This document shows, one piece after another, positions 63,817 to 64,000 of a DNA stretch of 64,000 nucleotides. The position numbers and the translations under genes were made by a program. The notes under the pieces were generated by a model. The model worked only from the letters and a program-made list of their open reading frames with translations. It was not told the origin of the DNA and ran no database searches. The stretch's first letter is position 1. Each line of letters opens with the position of its first letter. Source of the DNA: Pedobacter sp. MC2016-24 (GTDB lineage Bacteria > Bacteroidota > Bacteroidia > Sphingobacteriales > Sphingobacteriaceae); the NCBI RefSeq assembly GCF_015223055.1, contig NZ_JADFBX010000011.1, positions 1 through 64,000 of the forward strand. The letters run 5' to 3'.

Positions 63817-64000
63817 TCGTATCTGCCGTTGTCGCCATCGCAGAAAACTATGCGATCGGCAAAAACAATGAATTGCTCTGGTATTTACCAGCCGATTTGA
63901 AACATTTTAAAGCGGTGACTTCTGGCCATACGGTAATTATGGGTCGCAAGACCTATGAATCTATCGGTAAGCCACTCCCCAACCGACGTAATGTTGTCGT
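63813..64000 (+). CDS. folA: Dihydrofolate reductase, N-terminal part (runs off the window)
   Basis: The first 62 residues are present: [26 protein letters not shown] (cited in parts) contains the Met20-type loop and the Asp before the first helix, and [22 protein letters not shown] includes the NADPH-binding GRKT-S turn. It reduces dihydrofolate to tetrahydrofolate. ATG at 63813 overlaps the thyA stop. The 3' end is outside the window. Confidence 0.95.
   Translation, partial: MIVSAVVAIAENYAIGKNNELLWYLPADLKHFKAVTSGHTVIMGRKTYESIGKPLPNRRNVV

Overview
The window reads as chromosomal DNA of a Sphingobacteriaceae-like bacterium of the phylum Bacteroidota, closest in style to Pedobacter. The grounds are a SusC/SusD pair, a PorP/SprF-type protein next to a giant adhesin with a gliding-motility-type C-terminal domain, a DUF4290 protein, Bacteroidota promoters (TTTG-N19-TAnnTTTG) and few Shine-Dalgarno sequences. 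No plasmid, insertion sequence, CRISPR array or complete prophage is visible. The genus is inference.

Layout. 0-9.9 kb: tRNA-Leu(CAG), a small secreted protein, a membrane-anchored GH25 lysozyme, an M20 dipeptidase, an unknown secreted protein, an acyl-CoA dehydrogenase and two bacterial PH-domain membrane proteins. 10-24 kb is housekeeping: UvrD-type helicase, DUF4290 protein, MurA, a cystathionine beta-synthase-like enzyme with CBS domains, DprA, a BlaI/M56 regulator-sensor pair, RsmG, a glycosyltransferase, and a tight tgt-lptG-EamA operon. 24.5-27.6 kb: a 936-residue metallopeptidase/propeller/barrel protein and a small membrane protein.

27.6-38.1 kb is a nutrient-acquisition locus: amino-acid permease, HxlR regulator, sarcosine-oxidase-like flavoenzyme, SusC, SusD and a PIG-L deacetylase. 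A 57-bp promoter cassette, repeated in inverted orientation (51 of 57 bases identical), drives the permease one way and SusC the other, so the locus is probably one regulon. 38-43 kb: MetZ-type sulfhydrylase, OsmC, IspE, a CBM9/PKD protein, a decayed DUF4143 ATPase gene and a lipoprotein. 43-51.8 kb: PorP/SprF-like protein and a 2575-residue adhesin with a 507-bp tandem repeat array.

51.85-61.8 kb is the most unusual part. Three tandem phage-tail-collar-domain proteins share an operon with an AmiC-like binding protein and a formyltransferase. Around them lie a methyltransferase, a Tat-exported calcineurin-like protein that has lost most metal ligands, a PhyH-type dioxygenase, an aspartyl/asparaginyl beta-hydroxylase-type enzyme, an APS-kinase-like enzyme, a sulfotransferase and an HExxH protein. 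No other phage genes are present. I infer a domesticated collar-protein system with its own modification enzymes (hydroxylation, sulfation, methylation, formylation); this is the best candidate for an undescribed system. The window ends with a hypothetical protein preceded by an 11-bp tandem repeat, then thyA and the start of folA.
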